Made by a program: the position numbers and the translations under genes. Source: Prostheceraeus crozeri (taxonomy: Eukaryota > Platyhelminthes > Polycladida > Euryleptidae). Taken from it: a stretch of DNA of 64,000 nucleotides. Shown here in pieces: positions 11,138-23,112 of the stretch (positions are counted from its first letter, which is position 1; each line of letters starts with the position of its first letter). The notes under the pieces are model-generated. The model did not search any database. It was not told where the DNA came from and saw nothing but the letters and a program-made list of their open reading frames with translations. Location of the stretch: the NCBI GenBank assembly GCA_907163375.1, contig CAJQUW010012957.1:196501-260500 (forward strand), read 5' to 3'.

Positions 11138-11849
11138 GAGTGCTCTTTACTTGGTGACATCAGAAATGTCATCAAACGCTTTCAACGATTATTGTCGTAG
11201 TCTTCACGTCGTCATTGAAGAAGGTGGACGATGTGAATACTGAATCTTTAAATCTTAAATCAAATTACTCCTTCCGAAGTTACTCTGAGTTTTCTATTGA
11301 CAATCATGAAAATTTAAAATGTGAAACTTTGAAAATAATTGTCAAAAAAATTATCAATTGAAAGTTTCGAAACTATTAAACAAAATCATAGATATGGGGC
11401 AACAACGATAAGATATAGTATGATTTCCAAAATGCTATATTCTCATGATCACATCACTGGCAGCAGTGACTTCATATTTCCATTTTCCCATGAATAAGAC
11501 GGGAATGAAAATTCAACCTTTGGCTGTATCACCCTGTATATAAAAGAATGACAATAGCTCATAGTATGCGCTGCAAGGCAATGAAAATAACACTCACTGT
11601 GTGTTCATTGTGCATCTGCTATACTGCTATACGGTTCCTATCATAGCAGGCACGCGTGAATGAGGGAACTCTCTGTCTCCGTCAATATACTAATTATAAT
11701 CTATGCTTTCATGCCGCAATTTTCTTTGGCATGTTTGTAGGGAAGCTTCTTGATTATAAATAGCACACTGATTTATTACGCAATCAGCTAGCAGCGAAAC
11801 GAATAATCGTCAGCCTCGGTGTCATACATTGACTATGATCGGTGGCCAC
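11138..11849. other. Intergenic, nothing recognised
   Basis: Ordinary AT-rich sequence between the purine/pyrimidine block and the MITE cluster. No feature is supported. Confidence 0.45.
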
Positions 11850-12372
11850 CACAGAATTAGACAGGTCGTCCCTTCTTCCATTTGACTAGAAGGGAAACAT
11901 TGGAACATGTAACGTTATTGAAATGGCACAATCTCCTGACATAATACTATAGCAATCGAACAATGGGCAGTCAGTTCAACATTAAACACGCCAAATTGTG
12001 CAAAGTTTCAATGACTGTTTAACAACCGGATCACAAAGCAAAGAGACACATTCGATGTCAAGTTCTACAGAGAAGTTTGTGAACGTTTTTTCGTGCGCCT
12101 GCTAACTTTTTTTAAAATGATCGGAGGGCCCAACATTATCGAGAAAACTTTTCCGCAATGATCTGAATTCTTCGAATCTGGAGGAATCGTGGCGATCGGA
12201 GCATTTTGAAGGAATTCACAGCAATCCGCAAGCGACGCACGAGTATTTATCTTATCTCTGCAAGGTATTAAAAATGTCTTTTTGCCCACTTATTAAGTTT
12301 CTACATGTGTCATCTGTTTGAATCAGTTTGCACTTCTAGCAAAGTGATGCGCTTAAACAATCTAATTCAGTG
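11850..12372 (-). mobile_element. 522-bp-family MITE copy in the rearranged cluster (inverse orientation)
   Basis: Runs from CACAGAATTAGACAGGTCGT to TCTAATTCAGTG, the whole family unit in the orientation opposite to 5925-6446. It is followed without a gap by a second piece of the same family instead of a target duplication, so it was rearranged after insertion. Confidence 0.85.
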
Positions 12373-13180
12373 GGCTGCTCATTGTTCGATTGCTATGGTA
12401 GTATGTCAGCAGATTGTGCCATTTAATTAGCGTTACATGTTCCAATGCTTCCATTCTATTCTAGCAGAGGAAGAGACGACCTAATGATTCAATGCCTCCG
12501 GTTTTCACGAGGTCGAGATGATATTTCAATGCGTCTTGCTCTTGACACCACCATGAATATGACTTGCCCACTGAATTAGATTGTTTAAGCGCATCACTTT
12601 GCTAGAAGTGCAAACTGATTCAAACAGATGGCACATGCAGGAACTTAATAAGTGGGCAAAAAGAAATTCTTAATACCTTGCAGAGATAGGAAAAATAGTC
12701 GTGCGTCGCTTGCGGATTGCTGTGAATTCCTTCAAAATGCTCCGATCGCCACCATTTCTTCAGATTCGAAGAATTCAGATCATTGCACAAAAGTTTTCTC
12801 GATAATGTTGGGCCCTTCGATCATTTTAAAAAAAGTTAGCAGGCGCATGAAAAAACATTCACAAACTTCTCTGTAGAACTTGACATCGACTGCGTCTCTT
12901 TGCTGTGTGATCCGGTTGATAACAGTCACTGAAACTTCGCACAATTTGGCGTGTTCAATGTTCTGGCTGCAATCTGACTGCTGATTGTTCGATTGCTATG
13001 GCATTATGTCAGCAGATCGTTTACATGTTCCAATGCTTCCATTCTATTCTAGCAGAGGAAGAGACGACCTAATGATTCAATGCCTGCGGCTTTCACGAGG
13101 TTGAAATGATATTTCAATGCGTCTTGCTCTTGGCACCACCATGAATATGACTTGCCTTTTGCAGAAGAGACGACCAGTCC
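12373..13180 (+). mobile_element. Second 522-bp-family copy with duplicated end segment
   Basis: Positions 12373-12480 repeat the right-end part of the MITE (GCTGCTCATTGTTCGATTGC and onward). An 88-bp spacer (12481-12568, starting CTAATGATTCAATGCC) follows, then another MITE copy from CACTGAATTAGATTG at 12569 to about 13068. The same spacer then recurs at 13069-13157. The segment of end piece plus spacer (about 190 bp) is therefore present twice, in direct order around the second copy. The two MITE bodies at 11850 and 12569 are inverted relative to each other. Confidence 0.75.
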
Positions 13181-13839
13181 AGAGTCATGGAAATTGATAG
13201 CAATAAAACATCCAGAATGGAACATCTAGCAATATAAAAGTGGCATAAAATCGCACGCATTTGCACTGAGATACACTTACGGCTGTATTATTGGTTTAGG
13301 ATCAGGCACATGTGCAGGTTTAGGCTTTTCATTGGTGGTTCATGCTCCGACTTAGCCTTCCCGGATGTGCTGCGACCTTCAGTCAGTTTCCATTCTAATC
13401 AGCTTCAGATAAACAATCTATTTCTATACACAGAGGGGTTGTCATGCATGAATTGAATCTTCTATGTACACCATGCAGTTAGGAAATAATAAATCTCTAA
13501 CAACTGCTAGTGATTTGTTGGACATTAACAACTCACTATCGAACACTGCATCTGTGCGGTCGCCCCTGTAGATTCCATCATCTCTATCGTAATTTTTAGA
13601 TCAGAAAACAATAATAGATTTTTTGCAACAAGATGCCTACAATCTCCCATGTCATCGCTGACCGTAATGACAATCTACATTCTTCAGGACGAACTCAAAA
13701 TAAATTAATTGTTGGATGTCCTATGTAGACTTTTACGTAAAAAACAAGCTCATACGAATTAAGGATTACAGAGGACTTTTTTGGAAACTGACTATCAATG
13801 AAGTCAATTTGATACTACTCAATTTGATACGAGATTCTC
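13181..13839. other. Intergenic, nothing recognised
   Basis: No coding or repeat feature is supported. Confidence 0.4.
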
Positions 13840-14760
13840 GTATGTTTACAGAGATCTGGTATGTTTTTCATACCACATCTCACTTACTTTCGCATGTGAT
13901 TGGTATGCAGCGATACAAACTATTCTATCTGTGATTGGCTGTTTTACACTGAAATACGAGTTGTTGGTATGTTTTATATACGAGACCCGATGCAAATTTA
14001 TCCTTATTCGTATGCCTCTGGTATGTATTTGGTAAGTAGAGTCACATAGCAAAAACATATGTATTACATACTACTGTCAAATAACTTTTTTCAGTAATAT
14101 CAGTCGCGAATATTTTTTGTTTGATAGAGTGATATTTAACTAGCTTAGATTCATTGTAAATTCAATGCTCCACGAGATTGTCGTCGTTGCTACTTATCTA
14201 GCAACGTTAGCAAGACGTTCAGTTAGCTCTACTTTATGAGCCAAGATGATAATCAGCGATTCATTTAAACTATATCGTTCGTGCAATCATGTTGACTTAT
14301 ATATATCAAACATAACTACTTTTGCGTTCATGAATTACAATGTGTTTTTATTTCGGATTGACCATATGCTTTATTTCAAAATTACATAATGAATAATTGC
14401 TGATGGTTGAATACTTATTGATTATTCATGAAATTCCTTAGACTTGCGTGTATTAAAATTCAATTCCGTATTGAAAGTATGACTCTTGAATGTCACTATC
14501 TCACTACTTAGAAAAAAAATAGTAACATTATTGTCATCTTTATTGACAAAAGGCCTTAAATCAACATACTTTGGACATGATTTATGCTTTCTTTTAACAT
14601 TGTGCTGGTATGGCTTTAGTATGTAAAGCATACCACACTTGAAACAACATACGAAGTGCATACAAATGTATACCAAGAGAATACAGAAATAATACCAAAA
14701 AAATATTTTGGTATGCATCCTTCGTGTGATTGGTATTGAACGATTTACAGTGTACTTATA
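13840..14760. mobile_element. Candidate DNA element with GGTATG/CATACC subterminal motifs
   Basis: About 220 bp at the left (13845-14040) and 150 bp at the right (14605-14745) are crowded with GGTATG and its inverse CATACC, in phrases such as GTGATTGGTATGCA and GGTATGTTTTTCATACC. The middle lacks them. Clusters of one short motif at both ends are typical of transposase-binding subterminal repeats. I could not fix terminal inverted repeats or a target duplication, so the boundaries are approximate. Confidence 0.35.
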
Positions 14761-15568
14761 GAAATCACACAAAAGCTGTGTGCACTAGAAGACCCGTGAA
14801 AAGCACCAGATTTTGTACTTCAGCTCATTTTAACTTTGTACCAAAAGTCCGATTAATTTCATCTCTGAGATGCAGATGATTCAGGATTGGAGGAACATTT
14901 CGTCTCCAACAACCATGAACCAATTAGCTCAACACGACGGAGAATCTAGTCAGCGTAACAAATTAGTCAGTTATCAAAGAAGTATACAAATTTCATTGGT
15001 TTTAAGCGATGATCCAAATTTGACACGCTGACTAGTTTCCTTCTGGTTGAGAATTCGTCTTTTATAATAGAAAAAATTGCTCCCTTAGCATCTGCAGGCC
15101 TACCTCAAAGACAATCAATCCTCAAAACGCACAGGAGTTAAGTGCAAGACGCCCAAAAGTCATTTGAGGGACCTCATTGAAAGAAGTCTGAGGAGCTATA
15201 TCAAAAGACCGGATGGTATGCTGATGCATAAAGCAATCCTTTCTCATTTATGTGATATCCTGTCTGAGTTTCACCTTGAATCATGGCCTACTTTTAGCAA
15301 GAGTTCCTGTTTTAAGATATTTGGCACGTGATTCACTGTTTTAGTAAACCACGTGTAGTGAGACAAAGATTTCTGACGAAAAAACAGTCTGAAGTCTTGT
15401 AGCCTTTGTAGATACAGGTTTTACAGCCCGCAAATCGACCATTTACAATTTTGCTTTAAACAAGTGCTTTGAAATACATAAGACTTGGCCGAAAGATTGA
15501 CCGAGTCCAAAGCTCTGATCGGAGCAACTTGTAACACATAGAGTGTAGCACGTACTATCGATTAACGC
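14761..15568. other. Intergenic, nothing recognised
   Basis: No supported feature. Confidence 0.4.
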
Positions 15569-15919
15569 TTGTTCCAGTCGATGAAAAGAAAATATGAAAA
15601 CAGAAATGAGGAGATTTCCTATATAGATATGCAAAAATGGCAAAAAATTGCAATGACTGTAGCACCAAGTAAGTTTTTAAATGATTGTTTGAGGCATGAT
15701 AACAAAGAAAGAGTTCATTTTGGATCCCTTTTCCAAAATCACTATGAAGCACAATACCTGAAAGCATCAGGAATTACAGAGCGATTCGAAGCAATGTCAC
15801 CACAATCAACAAATTTCTATAGAGGAAGGCCAACTTTATCTGTGCATAAAATTACAATGCGGTCGGAAGCAGGAAAAGCCGGAACACTGGAAGCTGAAAT
15901 GCCGACACATATATTATAG
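15569..15919 (+). CDS. Hypothetical 116-residue open frame, unrecognised
   Basis: This open frame starts MFQSMKRKYENRNEEISYID and is rich in charged and aromatic residues (WQKI, SKFLNDCLRH, FGSLFQNHYEAQYL). It resembles real protein more than the usual AT-rich frames nearby, and does not coincide with a repeat family seen elsewhere in the window. I recognise no domain, signal peptide or membrane segment. No splice sites could be tied to it, and no neighbour suggests a role. It could be an internal exon, a retrocopy fragment, a decayed transposon gene or chance. Confidence 0.2.
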   Translation: MFQSMKRKYENRNEEISYIDMQKWQKIAMTVAPSKFLNDCLRHDNKERVHFGSLFQNHYEAQYLKASGITERFEAMSPQSTNFYRGRPTLSVHKITMRSEAGKAGTLEAEMPTHIL

Positions 15920-16448
15920 CAATGGCAACAGCAGTTGGGAACACACTCGGGAATTGAGACTTTGTGGCCTATATTCAAACCTCGATCTGCGTCCCATTGG
16001 ATTTCCCTTGTGTTTTCCTTTTATCCTGTATGACAAGAAGAGGAACCAGGTAGAACTCAGCAGATGCGCACATTCGTAGTAGCCATGAAAGTCTCACTTT
16101 TGGCCTCGTTCATCCTGCAGAAATCGTTCCGGTAACCGAACGCGTGCTCTTAATCCCCTACCTGTTCATAAAACGGACTGCTGAAACAAGCCTGAAAGGC
16201 AGCTGGTAGGAAAATTACAAGTTTCATAGTTTGAATAAAAGATTTTTGTCAAGTTTTTTTCATGTAATTAGAGGTTTTGTGCAGTGTATTTGCACTACAA
16301 ATACATTTTTATCGCAACTTTGTCGATGATTTTGTCAAGCGGTATCTAAAAGGTTCCGGTGTTGATGCTTCTTAAATAATTTCAGCACGTTTTTCTAGTG
16401 ACTTTGGAAGCTGAATGTTGAATGAAATAACACTCAGATTGGCAATAA
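15920..16448. other. Intergenic, nothing recognised
   Basis: No supported feature between the hypothetical frame and the CCCATAAA element. Confidence 0.4.
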
Positions 16449-16472
16449 CCCATAAAAGCCCAAACTTAACTG

Positions 16473-16608
16473 AACGAGCAAAAAACACTGAAAACTTGCA
16501 TAAATGCTTCTTGTGTGATATAAAAGACTATGATATATCAAACGAGCAAAAAACACTGAAAACTTGCATAAATGCTTCTTGTGTGATATAAAAGACTATG
16601 ATATATCA
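16473..16608 (+). repeat. 68-bp tandem duplication (2 units)
   Basis: The 68-bp unit that begins AACGAGCAAAAAACACTG and ends GACTATGATATATC occurs twice back to back, at 16473-16540 and 16541-16608, without visible differences. The identity implies a very recent duplication or an assembly duplication. Confidence 0.9.
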
Positions 16609-16781
16609 AAATTTTAGAATCCGTTAATCTTTCGTAACTCTTATCGACAACATGTTCGAGTTTTTCGAACTATTTTAGAATCCGTTAATTTTCGTATCTT
16701 CTCGACACATGTTTGTTTTTTCGAACATATGGGTCTTACAAGCTATCAAAAATGCTAAATATTCCAAGTTACTTTTACTTT

Positions 16782-18025
16782 CAAGTATAACCAGCATTAT
16801 ATGTTTGAATGTCATACACGAGTGTGATATTCTGCAAAAACACTTTGTGAAGTCCTTGATTGCATTTACCGCACTTGTGAGTCGGTTTTTTTTGACAACT
16901 GCATCGATCCTTCAAGATTTTCAGCAAGGATTGTTCAATACATCAAAGCGAATGTCAGTAGAACACTGTGAACGGTGGCTGGAATTTCGGAACTGAAGAT
17001 GCTTCATTTGTAAAGGGTCCTCCAAGACATACCTGGCGAAAGTCAAGTTGCTGGCATGTTCCAACCACCAACTTCACATGAATTCGCCACGCAGCAACGC
17101 GCATACATTCGACATGGGTATAAAAACAAACCACCATTCTTCCCTTTGATGCTCGGACATATTCCACTAAGAGCGGCTCGAAAAGATCGACCCTCCCATT
17201 CTAGAGTTTGTATCCGAATCATTTGAGGGCATCAACTGAATTATGAACTTTGAATCCGTGAGTACCGCCGGCTTTTGATTGTGGGGGACACTCCCTGGTG
17301 ATTTGAGGCAACGTAGATCGTATGTCACCGTCATTCCAAATACGGCATATAAAACGACGTCTCCATCTCCGTCTCCTCTTCATTCCAAGTATATCAGATT
17401 TATATGTTTGAATGTCATTCACGAGTGGTGATATTCTGCATAACACTTTTGGTGCAGTCCTTGATTGCCATTTTACCGCACTTGTGAGTCGTGTTTTTTT
17501 GACAAGCTTTGCATGACCCATCGAGAGATTTTCTGCAGGAGTGTCCAACCAATACCATCAAAGCGATAGTCAGGGTTAGAACACGTGAACGGTGTGGCTG
17601 GAAATTTCGGAACTGGAATATGCTTGCATAGGTAAAAGGGTCCTCCCGACATACGGCGCAAAGTCAAGTTGCTGCATGGTTCCACCAACTTACACAGTGA
17701 ATTCGTCCAGGCGAGCAACGGACGCATACATGTCAGGGGACATGGGTTAAAAAAACAAACCACCATTTCTTCCCTTGATGCTCGGACGATAGTCACTAAG
17801 GAAGCGGTCGAAAAGATCGACCCTCCCATTTAGGTTGTATCCGTGAATCATTTGAGGGCAAGTCCAACTTGAATGTATGAACTTTGGAATCCGTGATGGG
17901 AGTACCGCGCTTTTTTGATTGTTGGGGACAATCCCTGGTGAATTTGAGGCAACGTAGCTCGCGGTATGTCGTATTCCATACGGCTATACGACTCGTCCAC
18001 CATTTCCGTCTCTCTTCATGTCCAT
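16782..18025 (+). repeat. Tandem duplication of about 600-640 bp, second unit rich in small insertions
   Basis: Unit 1 (about 16782-17384) and unit 2 (about 17385-18025) share blocks in the same order: TATATGTTTGAATGTCAT, GATATTCTGCA, CGCACTTGTGAGTCG, GGTCCTCC, AAACAAACCACCATT, AAAAGATCGACCCTCCCATT and GAGGCAACGTAG. The differences are dominated by one- to three-base insertions in unit 2, not substitutions. No conserved protein is recognised in either strand of the unit. Confidence 0.8.
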
Positions 18026-19233
18026 AAATGGGTTTTTGGGCTAAGCTTTTCTAAACAATAGTGAGTGGTTACATCTTCTCTGTATTCCAATATAAGCGCT
18101 GGATATTAGGACGAGTGACGTATCCAGAAAAGGAGAAAGATTCCGGAAAATCTGTTCATATTTCATCAATTTGTAAAAGATGACCGGTGAAATTTCTTGA
18201 GTCGATGACGGTTGCTTTCTGGAAACTATCACTGTTCATTTCCTGCAGTGTATAACATTGAGAAGAAGCTCAAAAGGATTCTTCTTTAGGCAAGAGTGGG
18301 ATGGCTATCAAAATTGCAGTCAGGGAGGATATTCTTGTGGATTTGTTGACGAAATGTTCCCTCCGACTTTTTTTCCTCCCCCAAGAAGAGGAAGCATCCT
18401 GACTCTTTAGATTTATGCGAGGGTCGATTCTCTTTGTAATTCATTGTTCTTGTTCCTCTTGTTCTTGCAGATATGATCGGTGTAATCTACCTCACTCGTT
18501 TCCGGAACGTCCATGAGGAATTATGTTACAGGTCTTCTGTTTCTTCATTCAATTCTGACACATTACCGGTATTATCAGGCGGAATTATAACGATGTTGGT
18601 CTACATCGAACAGAATCAACATTTTCGATCATTTCCCACAGCTTCATTCTATAGTGTATAACGTTGTCCGTTTCTGTAGCGTGACATTGATCAGCTGAAA
18701 GGCAAAAAATAATTATTTTTTAAGATAATTGTTTCAAAGTTTCACTAGGAAATTACGGGATAATAGTTCTAGTTTCTAAACTGTAACTACTGTGGGATAT
18801 TTTCTTAGATTTATGATTTCAGAAATGTCTAAGTCCCATTGTTCGAAAAAACGAACATTGCAAAACACGTAAATGTACATATACGTATACACAAAACATT
18901 ATCAACTCTTTCGTGCAAAAGATTAACAATAATAATCTTTTTAGTCTACTGTTGCTATTACTATGATTCATTGCTACCTCTAACTCTAATTACCGACATA
19001 AGCTTAGATTGTTTGAAGCAAAGGTGACTTACTGAAAAGTTCGTGACTGTCGACAACTCTTGCAGCAGCTGTAATTGTAAGAAGGCGTAGACGAGACAAA
19101 TGACTGCTGCTACGCGTTAGCACTGTTTATCAACTGCCTTGAACGGAGAGTCGAAATGAATCAATCAATGACGTAGTTGAATGCGGTTGATGAAACCCAT
19201 CTGTTCGAAAAACGAACTATGGGCCTTTATGGG

Positions 19234-20566
19234 ATAAGTAGATGGAACTACTAAAAGCATAAATCAGATTTCACTAATGCAATAAATTTCATTACTACCT
19301 TCATTCTTACAATATATCACAGGGATTCCTTTTCTCTTTGTCTTTTTTTGATGAGTTGGTCTAGCAGCGAAATTCATTTGGTAGCTGACGGTTTATGTAG
19401 TCGATGTCTCAGAATTTCTTGGTTTGAGTTGCAAGTTGTCGTCCAAGCCAATGAATCGAAACTTCGTTAGTAGAAAAAAAACTTTTACAAAATAATTTAA
19501 CATGGCAACATTGTGATGAAATTAACGTAAAATAGGAATTTTGGGCTACAGAATTGAATCTTTATGTCAGTACAAAATAAAAGGAATGTACTTCTTTTAC
19601 TTGATTCTACACATTTATTGAAACGTGGGCTTGGGTTTTGACACATGTTTTGGGCCAAAACGTGTATTGGGTGTACCAATGACATCCTTTCAACATCTGC
19701 TGACTCATTCTAATCGTCCGCAGGAAGCTACTGCATCGAGGATTGACTGATACTCAAAAGAGACTGATGTTAGAAGCTACGTACATTAGACGACATGCGG
19801 GCTTGTCAATGTCTAAATATAGACACTGTCATGTAATGAGTTCATCCATTAATGTTTCTCCTTTAGCTGTACTCAAAGATTGTTTAAATATATTTAATCA
19901 CTCTCTGATTTACTTGTTCCAGTCTGCTCGTCACTCGTCAGAGATTTTTAATTTATCAAGAAGGGTGAATTATAGTGTTGTTCAAGCAATTTTATATAGC
20001 CAGCCAAATTCGTCTTTGTTCGTCCAATGATTCCTTATTTGACTGACTACAATTCTAATTACAGTACAAAAATGAACTTCATTTGCGGTAATATAAATTT
20101 CAGTATATAATTTCAGTAGCTCAACGTGAATCAGGCACTTCAGGCTCCACCACTACCACGTACGCCAGCATGCTCTGCTTTCGGCAACACGACTCGACAT
20201 GCGCGCTGATTCGTCCTTGATAAGTTTAGCGAATTTCAAGGTCATCAACTGCAAACTGTTGTCTAGAATTAGCTCTTCAGCCAATTATTCATTGAAGATG
20301 AACTGCATTGTTAGCGTATAGCCAGAAATCGGCAAATATCATCAAAACTTAATAGAATTATAATCAATGACTGATCCGCAATTCATATTTCAACTGGTTG
20401 ATGAAACGAATAAAATGGAAATCTACTGTAGATCATCCTAGATGCATACATTGAACTGAACATGCATTATAAAGCTGTATCAATTCGAAATATGCGAACG
20501 CACATGTTGGCTAGGAATTGATGTGAAAAGACGCGATGATTGAATTCTTTTTGACCACAGACATGC
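19234..20566. other. Intergenic, nothing recognised
   Basis: Ordinary AT-rich DNA with no supported gene or repeat. Confidence 0.4.
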
Positions 20567-21776
20567 ATGAAATCAAGGCAAAGAAATTCCTTACGTTCCT
20601 TTATTTCGGATTCAGAATTGATGTCTAGATTGAGTCTGGAGATGACGGCTTTTACCGCCATGAATAGCAAAATTCTGAATTTCACAATATTATTGCAACA
20701 AGGGCCCAAAATAAAAAAAGTTAAGAAAGTACGTCGTATGCAAACTGAACTATGTCAGCGATCGCTGCAATCGCAAATTGAAAGAACTGGCCAAACAATG
20801 TAACTTACCTATTCAAATAGGTAATAAGCTAGGTCCTTCTATTTCCCAAGTCACCAACACTGAAGCACAAAACAGAAAACACGAAGAATGTACCATCGGC
20901 GCAAAGCTACCTAACAAGCATTCTTGCTTCGAACGGCTTTTAGTCTATACATTTACCTGCTTATTGTGTGGCGGTTTCTACATCGGTCAAACTAACCACC
21001 CGTTCATTAATAGGTATAAAGACCACCAGCGCGATATCAGTGGTAAGAACAAGACCAATGATCTGTATACCCACACAATTAGATTGTTTAACCGCATCAT
21101 TTTGCTATAAGTGCAAACTGATTCAAAACAAGGGCACATGCAGGAACTTATTAAGTGGTAAAAAAGAAATTTTTAATGCCTTGCAGAGATAGGAAAAATA
21201 GTTGTACGTCGCTTGCGGATTACTGCGAATTCTTTCAGAATGATCCGATAGTCACACTTCCTTCAGATTCGAAGAATTCAGATCATTGTGCAGAAGTTTT
21301 CTCGATCATGTTGAGTCCTCCGATCATTATTAAAAAAGTTAGCAGGCGCACGAAAAAACGTTCACAAACTTCTCTGTAGAACTTGACATCGTCTGTGTCT
21401 CTTTGCTGTGTGATCCGGTTGATAACAGACACTGAAGCTTCGCACAGTTTGGCGTATTTAATGCTGAACTGGCTGCTTTTTGTTCGATCGCTATGGTATT
21501 ATGTCAGCAGATTGTGCCATTTTATTAACGTTGCATGTTGCAATGTTTCCTTTCTAGTCAAACAGAAGAAGAGACGACCTGTCTAATTCTGTGGTATGAG
21601 TACCTCTGGAAATTCTGCGCGCACGAACATGTTCGGTCAATAAATGACCTGACCATAGATATCTTGGACAAAAGTGACAATGCCGTTGACTGCCGAATTA
21701 GTGAAACTCGTCAAATTGACATATTAATGCCCGCTATGAGCCGCAAGTACGTACTACCAAACTTCTATCGGTATTA
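20567..21776 (+). mobile_element. Penelope-like element fragment, GIY-YIG endonuclease region
   Basis: The frame at 20778-21071 carries a basic, cysteine-containing linker (EECTIGAKLPNKHSCF) and then CLLCGGFYIGQTNHPFINRY followed by KDHQRDI. This is the zinc-linker plus GIY-YIG core typical of Penelope-like retroelements. Matching C-terminal sequence, with LTIDILDKSD and NRKY/SRKYVLPNFY-like residues, continues at 21594-21776 on the far side of an inserted 522-bp MITE. The reverse transcriptase is absent, so it is a truncated and broken fossil. The MITE insertion is younger than the element. The family is clear; the subfamily is not. Confidence 0.75.
21072..21593 (+). mobile_element. 522-bp MITE inserted in the Penelope-like endonuclease
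   Basis: Full-length 522 bp, from CACACAATTAGATTG to TCTAATTCTGTG. The left flank is TGTATACC, the very 8-mer duplicated around the 45301 copy, but the right flank here is GTATGAGT. A clear target duplication is therefore not seen. Penelope-like coding sequence flanks it on both sides. Confidence 0.88.
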
Positions 21777-22959
21777 ACACATCTCGGTCTCATTGCTATA
21801 TAATGCGTTGTATTGATGACTGCATGGTCCCACCTTTTGATGTGTCTGTGACACGATGCGCAGTTTTTACCCACTCAATTTTATTGTACATAACTTTACG
21901 AAGGCAAATAAAGAGGAGTGACCCGCTTGCTTTTAGCACAATGCCAAGGAAATTCAAGAAAGAATTATCCCAAGTCTGATGTATGGAAATTTGTATATTA
22001 AACTCAAAGATTTCAAGTAATTCCAGCGAGGAGTAGCGTGAAATTGTGTGAAAATCTTTGGCTTGCATTATCTCGTGTGTTTTTGGTAGAATATATCCAC
22101 AAAATGATAACGGAATAGAACAATGTCGCTATCGAATGTCATGAATATTTTTAGAACAGTCTGTGTCTCACGCAACATTATGAAAACTTATACAGCACGC
22201 ATAATGTCACTTCTGCAATTCGATATTGCATTTGATCGTGCGGTACTGTTCAGCATATTATAAGTCGTCCTCGCTAGAGTTGAATTTCATTGTCTTCTGT
22301 GCAATACGCAGTAAATACCGCAGCTGAAGCATAAGAGTAAGTCCTTCAAGGCTAGAGCGATCAAATGTCTGGTGTATCATGTTTCACAACCTACCGAGAT
22401 GATAGGTAGCTGCATAGTGCATTTCTAGCTAATTGTACTTCACATGCCGTAAAACCTGTAGAATGCGACGAGTTTCTATTTTCAGTTCATCCGTTTAGGT
22501 CGCATTCCATTGGTAGTTATTTACTGTGTTAAGAATGTTAACGAGTTGTATCAATATTTGTTTATATTCAGTGTTTTAAACAAATATTTTACAAAATACA
22601 TTATTTGATTTTATAAAATTTTGTATTTTATATTTCCACTTCATTAATCTCACACAACTAAATCACAATTTCATTCTCCATTGGGTCAATTCCAGAAACC
22701 CTAAGTCAGATCGTTTGATTTTGAACAGGACCATTGCAAAAATGAACGAACTGTCTATGTTATTTGAATCACGAGACGCGAAGCATCGAGTGCTGTAAGT
22801 AATCACGCCAAGCTATGCGGTAATAAAGTATACCAGATTATTACATAGTTGTAGAATCGTATCTAAGAATCCCTTCTATATCCGGTAAAATTTGTTCCCA
22901 GGGAAAATTTTGATAGAGAGGATTTATAGCGATATCTGTGACCAAATAATCGGCATCCT
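21777..22959. other. Intergenic, nothing recognised
   Basis: No supported gene. A very AT-rich stretch lies near 22555-22650. Confidence 0.4.
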
Positions 22960-23112
22960 TTTATAACTGATGAGGAATTGCTATGCATTCTCTGACATAG
23001 CTTGTGAAATTATTTGATACATCCCTCGGGCTACAGCCCTCGGGATTCATCAAATAATTTCCCTCTCTATATCCCAGAGAATCGCATAGCCATCCTCTAT
23101 CCATTACTTATT
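22960..23112. repeat. Hairpin with GC-rich core CCTCGGGCT-aca-GCCCTCGGG
   Basis: The outer arms pair GAGGAATTGCTATGCATTCTCTG (22971-22993) with CAGAGAATCGCATAGCCATCCTC (23075-23097). The inner arms pair AAATTATTTGAT with ATCAAATAATTT, and the loop is a GC-rich palindrome. The same core, with different arms, occurs at 51762-51824. Confidence 0.8.

Larger units (their letters stand above)
16449..19233. mobile_element. Candidate 2.8-kb TIR element (CCCATAAA-GCCCA ends)
   Basis: The left end CCCATAAAAGCCCA (16449-16462) is mirrored by TATGGGCCTTTATGGG (19218-19233). ATAA lies just outside both ends (16445-16448 and 19234-19237), a possible 4-bp duplication. Near both sides there are copies of a small palindrome of the form GTTCG-AAAAA-CGAAC (around 16667, 16715, 18841 and 19203). 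No transposase is recognised. The interior contains a 68-bp tandem pair and a roughly 600-bp tandem duplication. Confidence 0.45.

Noticed and set aside
8850-11243. Long Gly/Arg/Glu-rich and Pro/Ser/Leu-rich open frames in the purine block
   Set aside because: They exist in several frames on both strands at once because G/A-only DNA lacks most stop codons. There is no conserved motif, only base composition.
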